Shown here piece after piece: positions 63,920 to 64,000 of a DNA stretch of 64,000 nt. The stretch is from Rhodobacter sp. (GTDB taxonomy: Bacteria > Pseudomonadota > Alphaproteobacteria > Rhodobacterales > Rhodobacteraceae). Numbering within the stretch: the first letter of the stretch is position 1; the number at the start of each line of letters is the position of its first letter. The notes under the pieces were generated by a model that ran no database searches, had not been told where the DNA came from, and worked only from the letters and a program-made list of their open reading frames with translations. Made by a program: the position numbers and the translations under genes. The stretch is from assembly GCA_020637555.1 (NCBI GenBank), contig JACKKF010000004.1:378664-442663 (forward strand), read 5' to 3'.

Positions 63920-64000
63920 CACCGGTGTCTTTTTTACAGAATTCGCATGGAAATGCCCTAGTCTCGCCAGATTGACGGATCATCACGGACCGGTCGCGTG
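63920..64000. other. Intergenic end of window
   Basis: 81 bases after the small gene, AT-richer than average and probably leading to a gene beyond the edge; no complete element can be called. Confidence 0.4.

Overview
The window is about 64 kb of GC-rich, gene-dense chromosome from an alphaproteobacterium, most probably of the order Rhodobacterales (Rhodobacteraceae/Paracoccaceae). Supporting this are the gene orders pdxJ-acpS-lepB-rnc-era-DUF1491, tldD/ctaC-ctaB-ctaG-ctaE-surf1-thrC-M16 protease and Lrp/putA, together with DUF1178, DUF1491, DUF1127 and Hint/RTX proteins typical of that group. Nearly all of it is ordinary housekeeping chromosome. No prophage, insertion sequence, CRISPR array, rRNA or tRNA was found.

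Layout. 1-8.3 kb: end of pdxJ, a LysE exporter, acpS, two tandem signal peptidase genes, rnc, an EamA transporter, era, DUF1491 and prmA. 8.4-17.2 kb: a DUF1127 small protein, ruvCAB, a succinyl-CoA:3-ketoacid CoA-transferase pair, a phospholipase-D-like lipoprotein and topA. 17.5-27.5 kb: dprA, tldD, then the aa3 cytochrome oxidase cluster (subunit II, haem O synthase, copper assembly, a frame-disrupted subunit III, SURF1), thrC and an M16 peptidase. 27.5-41.3 kb: two GNAT acetyltransferases, an FAD oxidoreductase, ptsP, lysC, an M20 amidohydrolase, ftsY and an AlkB-like di-iron protein. 41.3-43.8 kb: a DoeB-like deacylase divergent from a class III aminotransferase. 43.9-47.6 kb: a bufferin-type RiPP operon (cysteine-rich precursor, MNIO enzyme, partner protein, DoxX) divergent from an ECF sigma factor and its NrsF-type anti-sigma factor. 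47.6-64 kb: Lrp/putA, a rhomboid protease, guanine deaminase, a LysR regulator, an RTX-Hint protein, pyrF, a hydrolase followed by a RES-domain protein, UspA, a K+ channel with a C-terminal zinc ribbon, a branched-chain aminotransferase, truB and hemC.

The most notable system is the bufferin locus. Copper-binding modified peptides of this kind (DUF2282 precursor plus DUF692 and DUF2063 proteins) have been described only recently. Here both divergent transcription units carry the same candidate ECF promoter, GTAAC-17 nt-CGT, as expected if the sigma factor drives both itself and the peptide operon. The anti-sigma factor keeps two cysteines 50 residues apart, which fits metal or redox sensing.

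The most notable non-coding signal is two families of dispersed intergenic hairpin repeats, four copies each. Stem sequences change between copies in a compensatory way while loops and flanking boxes stay constant. Other points of interest are a tandem lepB duplication with a nearly identical DNA block of about 135 bp, and three reading-frame breaks within about 250 bp of the otherwise well-conserved oxidase subunit III gene.
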